From NCBI GenBank assembly GCA_003194525.1, contig NBIV01000026.1:62001-126000 (forward strand): a DNA stretch of 64,000 nt. The letters run 5' to 3'. This document shows, one piece after another, positions 46,741 through 57,880 of the stretch. Below the pieces are notes generated by a model. The model made no database searches. It saw only the letters and a program-made list of their open reading frames with translations, and was not told where the DNA came from. The translations under genes were made by a program, and so were the position numbers. The stretch's first letter is position 1; every line of letters begins with the position of its first letter. This DNA is from Gracilariopsis chorda (lineage: Eukaryota > Rhodophyta > Florideophyceae > Gracilariales > Gracilariaceae).

Positions 46741-46889
46741 TTTCTCTTAGAAAAGGTTCAGGAGGACCACGAACTGATTTTGTATAATATTTGTGACGAT
46801 ATGCTCGCTACAGACGGTGAAGGTCCGGAACCCGGTGCGATTACCTCGATTACTCCTGAGGAGATGGTGCGAGAATAGCAGGAAGATTT

Positions 46890-47766
46890 GTTCTGCACGA
46901 AGATACGCGCCCAAAATAAGAGCAGTGCGAACATCCCCTTTGGTGTCAACTTACAAGGGTACCTCGTTCGAGTTGTTCGTTCATCCCCACAAATTGTGGT
47001 TCCTCACTCCTTGCAAGCAAGGGTTCTACATCTATCGCACGTTTCGAATGTTACTGCCCATCCTGGTGCTAGAAGACTGTACAGGACATTACGTCTGGAT
47101 TTTTACTGGCCCGAGTTAGCGTTGGATTGTTACACCACCGTGAAGGCGTATACCCACTGTGGTTGAGAACGAGATAAGTTGTGTCTCCATGCAAAGAAAC
47201 TGACCTTGTTCCGCGCACGGGTGCCTCGAGAGTTTATTGCCATCGATATACACGGTGCTTTTTTAAGGACGTCCCGAGGTAATCGGTTCTTGCTCATAAT
47301 CATGAACACATTTTCTAAGTTATTCTGGACCGTTCCGTTGAAGAAAATCAACTCATGCCCAGTTGCGGAAGCCTTCGTGAGACACTGGGACATGGTCTAC
47401 AGTCCAACGGTCAATCTCCTTTCGGACAATGATCTGCAGGTTACTGCGCGCTACTTCGAGGACGTCTGTCGGATACTCCACGTGAAAACCCTTTTCAAGA
47501 CAACGTATCACCCCCAAGTTATTGGACAATTCGAACTATTTAACCAGACGTTGCTCTCGGCATTCCGGGCTTATGCTGTTGAACATCCAAGAACTTTGGA
47601 TCTCTACACGGACACCGTGAGGTACGCGTACAATACGCAGGTTCAGAGGGTTACTGGTTTGTCGCCTTTCCAGCTGGTGCTCTCACGTACGCCACCGCCA
47701 GTTACAGTTGAAACACAGCCAAAGCTGGATACGATCTCGTCAATAACGGATCATTACCTGAAATAG
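46890..47766 (+). pseudogene. Integrase region of element B
   Basis: The zinc-binding remnant (LDCYTTVKAYTHCG) leads into FIAIDIHGAFLRTSRGNRFL, NLLSDNDLQVTARYFEDVCR and TYHPQVIGQFELFNQTLLSA, the DDE core blocks in order. The C-terminal side continues with YAYNTQVQRVTGLSPFQLVL, typical of gypsy integrases. Parallel to element A. A few breaks. Confidence 0.8.
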
Positions 47767-47775
47767 AAGCAGTAG

Positions 47776-49452
47776 TTGGCCGAAATACTACCCATCGCTA
47801 GGTCAGCAATGGCAAAGGCCCAACACGTTTACAAGCGAGACTTTGATGCCCGTTTACGGAGACTTACAAAACCGTTACAACTGGGAAATACGGCCTTTGT
47901 AAGGAAAGGGTACTACAAACCCGAAAAGAAGCAAAGACATAACCTTTATCCCATCTCTGATGGTCCATACAGCATCATTAGTGTGAGGGAAGACACAGTA
48001 GTACTGCAAGTCAACAGCTCAGAGGAGCAGTGCTCCCATGATCAAGTTCTACAGGGACCTATCCGCCAAACGCAAGTTATTTCGAACCCTCAACAGGGAG
48101 AGGAAGAACCGGAAACCCAGACGTTCGACCAGAAGAACGTGAAATACCTGTAGAGCTCCATCACCCTCCAAAGAAACTGTCGGAGTTACCGATTATATCT
48201 TCGCAAATCGAATCGTCGGGCTCTACAATGCTGGTGAAATCGCATTCCACAGCGTCTGTTATCTCGTCAACTGACTTGATGCATGCTTCCCATAATGCAC
48301 CACCTAAGGATGGGGACAGGAATTCACGCGTTTTCGTGGAGGAACCACCCGTGTCGCTACAGTCATTGCAATCCAGTGATTCACGGAGAGAAGGAGAGGA
48401 GAATTTAACGCCTCAGGACACCGTCGAGGACGTGATTGCTACGGAAAACAGTGTTAGTGGTAGTAACAAACCACTACAGTGGGCTGATTTCGCAAGAAAG
48501 TCACAACCACATGCGAAGGACCGCCGCTGCGTCAGCAGGACTCACGCGCAAGGTACAGACCCGCGGATGTCACAGAAAACTGGAATTGCTAACCAATTTG
48601 GGGAATCATGGCAGCAACGCGTACCTACCATCACTGAGACGTGGAGCGCAGAGCATAGGCTCGTTAGCGAAGTTCCCTCGGGAAGGCCGGAAGTTGGCAC
48701 TGATCACCCGATTTCATGGCAGAGCACTGCCACAGCAAGGCTGGATGCGCCTCCGCGGAGTATACCGGTAGCTACATCGCAGCACTTCATCGCTGACACC
48801 GCTCTGAAACCACCTACCAGGGCGCAAAAGATAGAACGTCACGGCAGATTCTAGTATTGAGAACACTGTAGAACAGGAGAAAAAGACGCTTCGCGAAGCG
48901 GATACTGAGTACCCCGGTACAGGTATGGAAGACGGGGAGATACACCCGGCCGTGTGGAAGTCGTCGTATGCACGTCATGACGGTTCAGTACGTCATGTCG
49001 GTGAACCCCTCGTACGAGAGACGGATTGCACCACTGACTTGGGAAAAATGCACACTGCCGACGCAGTAGTTGGCGCGCACCACACTTTACGTAGCACGCG
49101 CCGTGCACCACACAGTGGGCCGCCTCAGCAAACCGACATTGCTTTCAGGGCCAAATGGCACCGGCTGTCACGTGAACCGGCAGGTGCCGTGGCAGGTGAT
49201 CAGCCTCCCACCCGACAATCACCGTGGCAACGGGAAAAACATCGTAGTCGAGTCGTGAGAGAGCTCATGGAGACAAATAAACCACATGAGGAAACCCGAA
49301 GGTTGGTGAGGGTACCTCAGCAGAAGGATTCAGAACTGCAAAAAGCGTTGGGAAAACACAGAACAGCCACTGACTCACAGACAACAGAGTCGCAGCAGCG
49401 AATGTACAACCCTTGGGAAGGTGATAAAAAGCGAGAAGTGTACTCGAAATAG
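47776..49452 (+). pseudogene. Post-integrase tail of element B pol
   Basis: The first 125 codons look like the integrase C-terminal barrel (LQLGNTAFVRKGYYKPEKKQ, GPYSIISVREDTVVLQVNS: a GPY/F-like module). After it come about 400 codons of hydrophilic, Ser-, Gln-, Arg- and Glu-rich sequence with no recognised fold (for example REGEENLTPQDTVEDVIATE, HEETRRLVRVPQQKDSELQK), probably disordered. It leads to the chromodomain-like module. Such a long linker is unusual. Confidence 0.55.
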
Positions 49453-49458
49453 TTTGTA

Positions 49459-49683
49459 ATGTACCACATCGTGGGACACAGCTGGCACCCAAACAATTAT
49501 AGGCAGTACCAGGTACGCTGGTATGGCCTCCCGCCATTGGCCGACACGGATGACCCGGATGACCACATAGCCTTGTCAAAGATCATGCAATACCAGCACC
49601 GTACTAACACGGAGTGTCCGGCGAATCTTCACCGAGCCCTAGTTGGTTACCCGCACACCGTTACTAACGTGGAGACCCTTTGA
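49459..49683 (+). pseudogene. Chromodomain-like module at the end of element B pol
   Basis: The stretch IVGHSWHPNNYRQYQVRWYG followed by LPPLADTDDPDDHIALSKIM and QYQH fits the chromodomain pattern (x-Y-x-V-x-W-x-G-x-x-x-x-x-x-x-T-x-x-P, then the C-terminal helix). Chromodomains at the pol end of chromoviruses direct integration to certain chromatin. The usual TWEP tryptophan position is Asp here, as in the non-canonical group II chromodomains of some retrotransposons. Fold assignment by motif only. Confidence 0.6.
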
Positions 49684-50196
49684 GGTCTGGCAAGACCACG
49701 TATGCCAAGACAAACTCGAAACAAGGAACGGAATGATCTCCAGTGGAGCACAGGACCGACCAATCGTTCGGGAGAAGGTACTCAAAAGAGAAGAGCATTG
49801 TTTGTAGGAACGGGATACCTTCAGGAAGAGAAGGAAAAGAAGCATACTCGAAAGGGGGAGCACTCGTGAAGACTAAAAAAACACGTTGCGAGGAAGATAG
49901 AAAGCCCCATAAGGGAGACGTTAATGAATTAAAACACTTTTTGAAGGAAGGAACCTTGAATTTGAAGAGAATATCACAGTTTATCTGGTTATCATTACTA
50001 ATTTGTTACCCCGCTATTCGGGGTTACCAACGCCAAGAGCTTGGGAAGGGAGTGTAATGGACTCTTGGGAGGAGATGTCACCCGCTGTATTCGGTTCCTG
50101 CTGAATACAAGCGTTGGGAAGTTGAGATATCAGTGCTTCTCGCATCTACGTGAGGTCGCCAGAGCTTGCGTTTGTGACGCCAGCAGGCCTGAAGAA

Positions 50197-51772
50197 CTAG
50201 GATATCACAGCAGCCTGTACTTCTGCTCTCAATTCCGCGTTCACGGTTCCATTCGGCATGGCTGTTACTGCGGTCGCAGGCGCAGGAGCCACCTCTACAG
50301 GAGCAACAGTAACGCTGGATCCAGGAGCCACCGCCGAAGTCGGAGCAGAAATAGTCTTAATCGCCAGAGCCGCAGTGTCGTTTGCACCCTTCGACTGCCA
50401 AGCCACTGCATCCGCAAACGCAGGTTCTTCTCCGAGGGCAGCGTCGTGTCCGTACCATTTCTCATCGTGAGCGTCGTCCACCATATACATATTATAACCA
50501 ATTGGGTGAAACAACTCGCCGGTCATTGTAAAGCTGGTCGGGTGCCCCGGAGAGATGATACGCTCAGCGTTCCGAGAGATGTCCGCTTCAGCGGTGGTGA
50601 TGATCGTTCTGCTCCAAGGGTCATAAAAGATGAAAAATTCCCCATAAGGGGAGAGAGTCGGCCCGGAGACCGGTCTGTCGGAAGGTCACCCTCCTCATGG
50701 CGACGCTGCGCCCGGGGTACCTAGTTCCGGTCGACTGATTCGATCCCCCGCCAGATGCTAATCAGTTCCGAAAGATTTGCATTCCCTCCAGGCGGGACCG
50801 TGAGATCCGGGTCTTGGATTGATTTCCACAACGGTGGGGGAATACACCACAGTCTATACTGGTCGTACACGTCATGAAGGAGGAACATCGCTGCTCGCGC
50901 CACCCACTCCGTCATCGCCACGGTCCACCAACCCGTGAACGGGTTCTTTGTTAGACGACTGCCGATGCATGTCAGGCAAAGTGGAAGATTAACGTAGCAA
51001 CCACGGCACACTTCGAACGATGGCCAAACGAATGGCAGCAGGACGTACCATCCACGCATGTGGCCCGGTGCAATCAGGTTTGCTTCCGTGTTCTGTTATG
51101 GAACCAAGTATCCACGTCGGGAGTGAGCACATCGTTCGGAATGGATCAGATTCTGAAGGAAGTCCGACAGCGGTTGGCGGGTAATGTAGCAGAATTGGGC
51201 ATGCAGCAGCGGACTTTTCCAACACAGAAGATCCTGGTGATCTGTCATTTTTTCTTGACGTTCAACCACTCCGGCAAGCCGAGCAAGATTCTCTCCATAT
51301 TGGATCTCGCCGAGAGTTCGGTAGAAGGAGATATCAAACTGGAATTTCGTGGGGATTCGTCGCTCCGAGTATGTTAGGTACATCCGCAGGTGTGCGATGA
51401 GAACCATCTCCACTCTGGCGGCGTTGTGAGACTCAACACGTCGATGGAGTAGCGCGTGGTTTGGCACTGGAATCCGGTAATGCCCGTCGAATTTTGCAGT
51501 CATCCAGACAGGTACGACACCCGGCAAGTGACCAATGCGTCAGCATACGCCTCAATGAGGTTTTGCATCGTTACCATTTGAAGGTGGAACCACGGAGCCC
51601 GTAAGAACGGTGTTGGACGGAAACGAGCATCCACCGGCTCCACCTCGTCATACGAGGCCCATGTACCAGCATTCCGGATCATCATGGTTACAGCCGCAGA
51701 GAATAGCGCCATCCATTCGTGCTTCACATTCAGTTGACCTGTAGACGGGAGGTTCGAAGACGACTGCCTCAC
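50197..51772 (-). pseudogene. Antisense coding-like region between pol and 3' LTR of element B
   Basis: Consecutive minus-strand open segments (51500-51772, 51096-51527, 50721-51059, 50197-50526), all opposite in sense to gag-pol. Their composition is protein-like, with aromatic and hydrophobic blocks: HEWMALFSAAVTMMIRNAGT, FLRAPWFHLQMVTMQNLIEA, EMVLIAHLRMYLTYSERRIP, WWTVAMTEWVARAAMFLLHD. The last segment ends in an Ala/Pro/Val-rich stretch. I recognise no family. Antisense extra genes are known in some gypsy lineages (for example Ogre/Retand). It is a fossil with a few breaks, and its promoter is not seen. Confidence 0.45.
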
Positions 51773-52061
51773 CGGTTGACCGAAGCCGCCAAAGAACGGT
51801 TGCCGACTCCCGTTAGGCGGTTATGTACAACCTTGATTGGGGATATTCATCGCTGCCGAAGAGCATGGGGATAGAGTACTCGCAAGAGGTTGCTGTCGCA
51901 CTCAAGGGATCCAAGTTAGTACTCACGTTGAGTCCATGGAGGTATCACTCGTGGCGAGCTCTGTAGACGAGGGTGGAGATTGAGGATACGCCTTTTAGGG
52001 TGGGGTTTTAAACACTCCGAAGTGAAAGGGAGTCGCGCACTTGCGAGTCGTTGCCGCGCAT

Positions 52062-52070
52062 CAGGGGGGA
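52062..52070 (+). other. Polypurine tract of element B
   Basis: AGGGGGGA (after CATC) directly before the 3' LTR, the normal place for the plus-strand primer. Confidence 0.6.
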
Positions 52071-52891
52071 TGTATTGCAACGCGTTCGTGAACACTTTGC
52101 CATTATTACGGATCATATGCTGGTGCTACCCTGCGGGAGGTGGTGGCTCACTTTATGAATGCAGAGAACATTTTCGACCCACTTACCGGTGGTTTGTATG
52201 GTTTAATACTTAGTTATAAAGTGCAACGCATTGCAGGGTGTCTGCAAACATGGATGGTTGTTGCACCCAATATTGGGGTGGTTCTAATGCTTGGTTAACT
52301 TTTTAGATAGTATTATTATAACCCAATGCACAGTGGCGGACCCCCGCTGCTTGAGCGCGAGGGCTCAGTCCTACCTTCGAGAAAGAAAACGAACCAACGG
52401 AGTGCTCGGCTCTACGTAAGCAGCCCTGGTGAGTGATATCCTCCTCGCGGAGAGTCACTGCCTTGTGCAGGTTTAGATATCCGCCTCGCAGCATCTACAG
52501 CACTACATCCGCAGTCTGTATGTTATTCCTAGTGTGTTCCACTTTTCTTTGGCCTACTCTTCTACAGGTATTACCAGCCGGTATTCTGGTCTCAGCCCCG
52601 CCTGTGGCCACCCACTTCCGTGGTTCTTGTCCGCCCTTGCGGCGTTCGCCACTCTCGTGTGCTTACCTACTGCGGTGGCGACGTCCTCTACCGACCGTAT
52701 CGTGTTCTCTACTGCCTCTCGTGACTTCTGTTACCTACCCCTCTCTACACCCGTTGCCACGGTAATCCCTAGAGTTACGCCAGCTCGTGCATTCAACCTG
52801 AGAGGGGCTCTACCGTCTGTGCTACCCCAACAGGAAGAGAGGCCCCAAACACCTCTGCGTGTCCAATGCCGTTCTCGGGGGTTGGAAGACA
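52071..52891 (+). repeat. 3' LTR of element B
   Basis: 821 bp from TGTATTGCAACGCGTTCG to GACA, followed by the TATTT target duplication. The extra length against the 5' copy comes mainly from an insertion-like difference near 52637-52660. Confidence 0.85.
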
Positions 52892-53756
52892 TATTTTACT
52901 GCTTTCCGTGTGCATAAACACCCTTAGCCATAAGTCTCATGAATTTTCACTAATGTTCAAATCTGGGGACTTTGAAGGCCACGGTAAAACGCGTATATTA
53001 TTTGAACGCAGCCAGTTCCTCATGTTGATAGGGATATGTATGAACGCATTAACCTGTTCAAAGTGCCAAGGCGTTTTGCGGATCACACCAGCTACCGATG
53101 GTAGTAAAGTAGACTTTAGTCCCTCACAGTACTTTGTAGAACTCTGATTTCATGTAGTAAAAAGCAAATAAAAGACACAATAGAAAGATATTGCTCCCCA
53201 TATCATAACCAAATCTCATACATTTCGACGCTTAGGAAATAGTTGAAGTTCTTTCCAAAGATCATGCCAATACTATGCGAATCTATCCGGCGCATCTAGA
53301 ATAAACATTTCCTCCTCGCTGAAGATTAGCTTGCACCAGAAATAGTCTCCACGAGATACATAACGACGTGAGTATTCTATACGTGTAGTTTTATGCTTTT
53401 GAGTCGTTAATGGATCGGTTGGTATTTGTGCGATATTGAAGATGTTCGCATTTGGATAATAATTGATAAACTCTTTGCAACCCGATGGCTGAATCGAGCG
53501 AAAATTATACTAGAGAAGTAGATTGATTTCATTTGGAGCCTTTTCTTAATATTTCTTTTTTCGGTTGCAATGACGTCTTGGACTTTTTGTTGATGTTTTC
53601 ATGCGGTTTGGATGTCGTTTTGCGTCTCATTGCTGATTTTGTCACTATTAGAGAGCAATTAATAGTTTCAGCAAATTGTCGAAGAGACAGTCCTTCATGT
53701 CTCAGTGCATGAATCTGCCCTAGTTCTAACTCAGAAAAACGAGTGCCTTTGGGCAT
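52892..53756 (-). pseudogene. Tc1/mariner transposase, N-terminal and catalytic part
   Basis: Starts MPKGTRFSELELGQIHALRH followed by EGLSLRQFAETINCS, the Tc1/Tc3-type helix-turn-helix that binds the terminal repeats. The catalytic region reads WCKLIFSEEEMFILDAPDRF, where the first catalytic Asp (usual FSDE) is Glu; then YWHDLWKELQLFPKR, VMIWGAIS, HFEQVNAFIHIPIN (usual QDNAPIH; the second Asp is Val) and WPSKSPDLNISEN with the final acidic residue kept. An in-frame TAG lies at 53273-53275 and frame shifts occur. A dead copy of a cut-and-paste transposase. The C-terminus continues beyond element B. Confidence 0.85.
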
Positions 53757-53809
53757 GTTTGATTTGCCAAAATGCTCGGCAAAAGTAGTTACGATGTGGC
53801 AAAGAACTG

Positions 53810-54562
53810 TTATTTGATGTTAGTAAACATCTCGGGAAGGCTTAAGCTGGTTTGAATATGGTGCAGTTATTGTGGAAGTGTATTTATTTATTTTTCGTGT
53901 ATTTGTTACTGTTTCGTAGGGTTTAAATATTCTTTTATGTTAATACAGTGACATTCTACTTCGTGCAAAGTGGTGAGCTAGAGGGTTGTTTTAGGATTAA
54001 ATAAACTCTACACTGACCAATGATACATGGCCTCAAGCGGAGGGAAAGACGCAGAGACTTTAAGGGCGGTCCTATGACTTTCTTAATCTTTGAGTAGTTA
54101 ACTCTGAACTAAAACACTTTCGATTTCTGTCCATTTTGGTTGTCTCTATGGAAGAAGAGGACAAAGCTGGAAGGACATTCCCATTAAATGCCGAAGATTA
54201 TTCATCCCTCCAGTTCCATATCATGACTCGACTCACTATTTCTCCCAGCACTACCATTTTCCTCACCCTCGTTCGAAATCAAGCATTTCAAGAGCCTACG
54301 AAAGAAAACAAACGAAGACGAACTACGATGTTGTGTATTTTGCACATTATATACGTGTAACTGAAAGAAACAGACAATCGAACATTCCGATGCGACCTAC
54401 ATCGACGATAGTTTGATACACAAGCACACATTGGGAGTATTTCAGTCAGTATGTACCGTATTTCCAAATCCCAATTTTTTTCTGCTATATAAAGTACAAA
54501 CTAAAATACAACGACAGTAGTACAGTTTTTTTAACATTTAACGTTCTCCACATCCTTCGGGT
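53810..54562. other. Unassigned AT-rich spacer
   Basis: No recognised gene. A short plus-strand open frame (54136-54360) has no known domain. A TATA-like CTATATAAAG lies at about 54484-54493, just upstream of the Harbinger-like relic. Confidence 0.3.
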
Positions 54563-54885
54563 ATGCTGCTTGTTACTTTACGAATGCTAGCAGGAGCAAG
54601 TTATCTTGACGTTTCGTGGCCGTACGGTATTCGAACTTCAACGGTGTACCAAATTTTTTATGAGACTGTACTATCCTTGGATCGTATTTTGCCCCCAATA
54701 CAATTTCCAGTGACAGAACAAGAGTGTTCAAAACAGGCAGAACTTTTTCAGTCTTGAGAAACAGACCTTTTCATGGTACCATCGCCGCGGTGTACAGAAC
54801 TGCAATTGAAATTCGCTGCCCAACTTTGTAAGACGCACGGGACGCAGTGAGGCACCACCCCCAAACCAAATGTGAAGTGGAATGG
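54563..54885 (+). pseudogene. PIF/Harbinger-type transposase relic
   Basis: The plus strand reads MLLVTLRMLAGASYLDVSWP and then GIRTSTVYQIFYETVLSLDR, the N-terminal region of DDE_Tnp_4 (PIF/Harbinger) transposases: a helical LxxTLRxLAxGxSYxD block followed by a helix-turn-helix. After a TGA at 54755-54757 and a frame change, 54775 onward reads GTIAAVYRTAIEIRCP, the family's first catalytic strand (usual GxIAALDGxxIxI); the Asp position is Tyr here. The rest of the transposase is missing or unreadable. A dead DNA-transposon fragment. Confidence 0.65.
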
Positions 54886-55252
54886 TTTACTAAGACGTGA
54901 TGGCACCTCTACGTCACCATGTTGACGAATATTGACCAAAATTTGCAGAACGTGTACAGCCCTTGACGTATGCATAGAATTTTAAGATGGCAGAACTCTT
55001 CAGCCAAGCCCCTATCTCAACGGCTACGATCCATATACCATTTGGTATGATATAGATTATTGGAGCACATCATGTTAGAGGAAGTTTGACTCAAATCGGC
55101 GAGGAGGAACATCTCATAGATTAATCGAATAAACGACGAACATGTCCGACGCATTGGACATACCTGACGAGTAACATGTCAGAAGAACCATTGGAGCAGG
55201 AACATAAAATATAATGTAATGTAAAGATTAGCACCGAGTATAACTGATCTGA

Positions 55253-55650
55253 TTAGGATTGGATTTCTGCTATTAGTTGGTGGAGTGACTCTTTGGTGGG
55301 AGGGGGGAGGGTGGCATCCACGAGACGTTCGACATTCAATGGGCTATGAGTGAAATATATTTCGCCCAATGGCCGATGGTATTCTTTAGGAGCCTGAGGT
55401 GGGTTGGTGTTGAAAAGCTCATATCTGGGATGGAAGATAACCAACTCAAAGTTATCCAGGGCGGACCCGTAACACCTCGGCGATAGGAGGGCTTTCCATC
55501 GAAGATAAGAAGAGGTGTTTGATCACCAAAAGAAGAAGCAGTACCCTGAACAGAAGGATACCGCGCACCGACCGGAGTGGTATCGGGATATTTGTACTGA
55601 GAGAAATACGTATGACTGCAACGTCTACCCCAAGACTGAAAACGAGTCAC
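55253..55650 (-). pseudogene. Unrecognised coding-like relic
   Basis: Two overlapping minus-strand frames look like one decayed coding stretch: SVQGTASSFGDQTPLLIFDG and RGVTGPPWITLSWLSSIPDM in one, ELFNTNPPQAPKEYHRPLGE and YFTHSPLNVERLVDATLPPP in the other. They overlap in the middle with a frame change near 55400-55440. I recognise no family. It lies downstream of the Helitron-like helicase on the same strand, so it could be cargo or a neighbouring element. Confidence 0.3.
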
Positions 55651-56129
55651 TTATTTGTAAATAATAACGCAACGATTCATGCAAGGATGAAGGATTATCA
55701 TGGGAGCAAAACTAATTTGTCTGGTAGGAAGTGCAGCGCGAAATGTACGAGAAACAGACCTATCCAGAAAAACCGCAGTGCTTGAATACGACTTAGGAAT
55801 ACTTATGCATACTGGTAGAGAACAATCTTTACTCTAGTTAAAAGGGAAGTGGCTTTCCGCCGCAGGCGGCACTTTGCGTCACGGTTGAGAGTTCGCATAA
55901 GATATCGGCACAAATTTTGGTTTTCGTATAAACTAAACTATGTCAGATTTATGACGCATCTCTACCACTTTTCTAACATAACAGGGTGTTTAATGCCTAC
56001 TGGCATAGGATGGAAATGGTGCGCGTTTTGGGGCGTCTCGTATTCACTATGAAGCAGTAACACATCATCAGATGTTCTCACACGCAAAAGTTCAACACAG
56101 ACCTGAAACAGCAAAAAAAGGTCCTTCCA

Positions 56130-57880
56130 AAGTCACCTATCATTTTTTCAGCTTCTTTCCTTGCGCTTTATGCACAGTTGCTGCAAATGCCAATCTGATG
56201 GGAAACTGTCGACGTTTGACTTTCATATCTGCAAACTCAAAGACGAAATCAATGCGGTGCAGTAAAACGCTTTGCTGAATCTCCCCATGTTCATCAATGC
56301 CCGAAAGTCAACCCGCGAGAAATGCTGGAAACGATAAACATCTTTTCATTCAGCAAGTGCGGATAAAGTACATTTCGAACACTCATAACACGAACACCCA
56401 ACTGCAGTTTCAAATAATGGTGCGGGACTCCAGTTGGAGCGTAAGTATATGTCAGTTAAGGTCCAAAGATACTATTTGCGTGAAAAGTTTCACCATTTGT
56501 CTCTCAATTGGGAACGATCATCGTTGCAGACTTCAAGTCATTCATCCTTTCTGGGAAATATTCCAATGCGTTCTGTATATGTTCCTCAACTATTTGATTT
56601 GTTGTCGTAACAATCTATCGGTTGAGCTTGACATCCTCCTTCCTCCGTGTTGTACACCATTTCCACAGCGACTTGTATGCTTCGTGTAAATCCGATGTAG
56701 GCATGATTCGAAGCCTTGCAGATGCTGGAAACGTCCCATGACCAGGATTGAGCAAAATATTGGCAAAAACTGGATCGTATTGTTATCCAACCTGTTCAGT
56801 AAGGCGAAAAACTTTGAATCTTTTCTCCCGAAGCCGGCAAGAGTACCATAGAAGCTCCCGTGGCAAACTCACTGGAATACCGCGAAGTATTCCATTACTT
56901 TCGGATACGGTCCTCGTTCTTAGAACCACTGGAAGCAGTTGCATATGGTTGCCAGCCATAACTATGACCATGCCTCCAAAGTGTTAGGTATAGTTTCCTA
57001 AGTCCTTCAATATGGTGTTCAAAATCTCAAAAAGCATTTTTGGACACATTGAAGCTTCATGAATTAGCAGAAAACAGTCTTCCGGAATAGGTCTGCTCTG
57101 TGTCATATTTGTTTTTGGATTTGGAAAGGGTCCGACGCTCTCTACTTTGCGAATCTTTTTTTTTCATAGACTCCCAATCCAATCAAACTTTGCAAAGTTC
57201 TTCCGCCTTCATATAATGCAGAAGTGATACCTTTCGGGGTTGTCATCTACACCAAAAGCCCTTCGTGCTCAACAATGTTTCTCAACAAAAATAGAAGATA
57301 CATCTTCCCTCTCCCCGCTCTTCCTTGTAGGCAAAAAACGTTTCTGTGCGTTTCTAGTCTTTTAGACTGTCTCTCTCCTTATTTTGTCAAAACCTTGCTT
57401 CTGGCCTTCTCTCAGATCATCATATACCTCCTTTAATTTTCGCCTGGACCTTGAAGAAGAGCTGGGACGTGCTTAAACTCTTTCTTCCACTAATTGCAGT
57501 TCAATATCTCTGAGATGAAGTTTTGATACAGTATGATGTAAGTAGGGATCATATCTGATAAGCTGAAAACCATATATGTCCAAACTCTCACTGATTCTTC
57601 GAAGACGTTCTTATCTTCTTTTTGCTCTATTTACCTTGGCGATATGTGAAGTTAGAGCTCGTTCGTGCTTCTGAAGCACAATTTTAAAATTTACCCGTTG
57701 TCGAAAGGAAGTGAAGACCAAGTAACGCAGCTCAGCAGGAGTAGAATTTTATCTTACTGCCTCATCAAAAGCCGTTTCGTGTTGGCCGCTTTTGAGATAT
57801 AGTCCACGGGTTATTGCAATGTAGAGAGTGACAGATCTAACACGCGCTCGACCGATTCGCGCCGGTAGGGCAAATCGTTT
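56130..57880 (-). pseudogene. Helitron Pif1-type helicase relic
   Basis: The minus strand carries, in the right order, the blocks of a Helitron/Pif1 helicase. Near 57750-57860: RGLYLKSGQHETAFDEAV and PAELRYLVF, the region just before the helicase in Helitrons. Near 57430: LREGQKQGFDKIRRET. At 57160-57230: GITSALYEGGRTLQSLIGLG (motif Ia). Near 57050: CFLLIHEASMCPKMLFEIL (Walker B; usual IDEAS, here IHEAS). At 56900-56980: GMVIVMAGNHMQLLPVVL. Then VFRLTEQV, IVTTTNQIVEEHIQNALEYF and, at 56135-56250, RRQFPIRLAFAATVHKAQGK. The Walker A loop near 57290 is degraded. Many stops and shifts. Helitrons move by rolling-circle replication; the Rep domain was not found. Confidence 0.7.

Larger units (their letters stand above)
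40915..52891 (+). mobile_element. Element B: complete-length Ty3/gypsy retrotransposon with both LTRs, fossil
   Basis: 5' LTR 40915-41709, gag, protease, RT, RNase H, integrase, a long hydrophilic tail, a chromodomain-like module (49459-49683), a region with antisense open segments (50197-51772), a polypurine tract and the 3' LTR 52071-52891. A 5-bp target duplication TATTT flanks it (40910-40914 and 52892-52896). Total 11,977 bp, long for gypsy. About ten breaks. LTR divergence is clear, so it is old. Same family as element A; LTRs S1, S2 and C are relatives. Confidence 0.9.
40544..53809 (-). mobile_element. Tc1/mariner transposon split by element B
   Basis: Transposon sequence occupies 40544-40914 and 52892-53809, together about 1.28 kb, the normal Tc1 size. 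Element B occupies the space between. The proposed terminal inverted repeats begin CAGTTC at 40544 (plus) and at 53809 (minus) and agree at 16 of the first 25 bases. A TA lies directly outside the left end; the right flank reads TT where TA would be expected. The transposase reads on the minus strand from 53756 to a stop at 40772-40774. Confidence 0.75.

Noticed and set aside
48436-49258. Overlapping plus-strand frames in the pol tail of element B
   Set aside because: Alternate frames of the hydrophilic tail; the longer frames at 48228-48854 and 48925-49452 explain the region.
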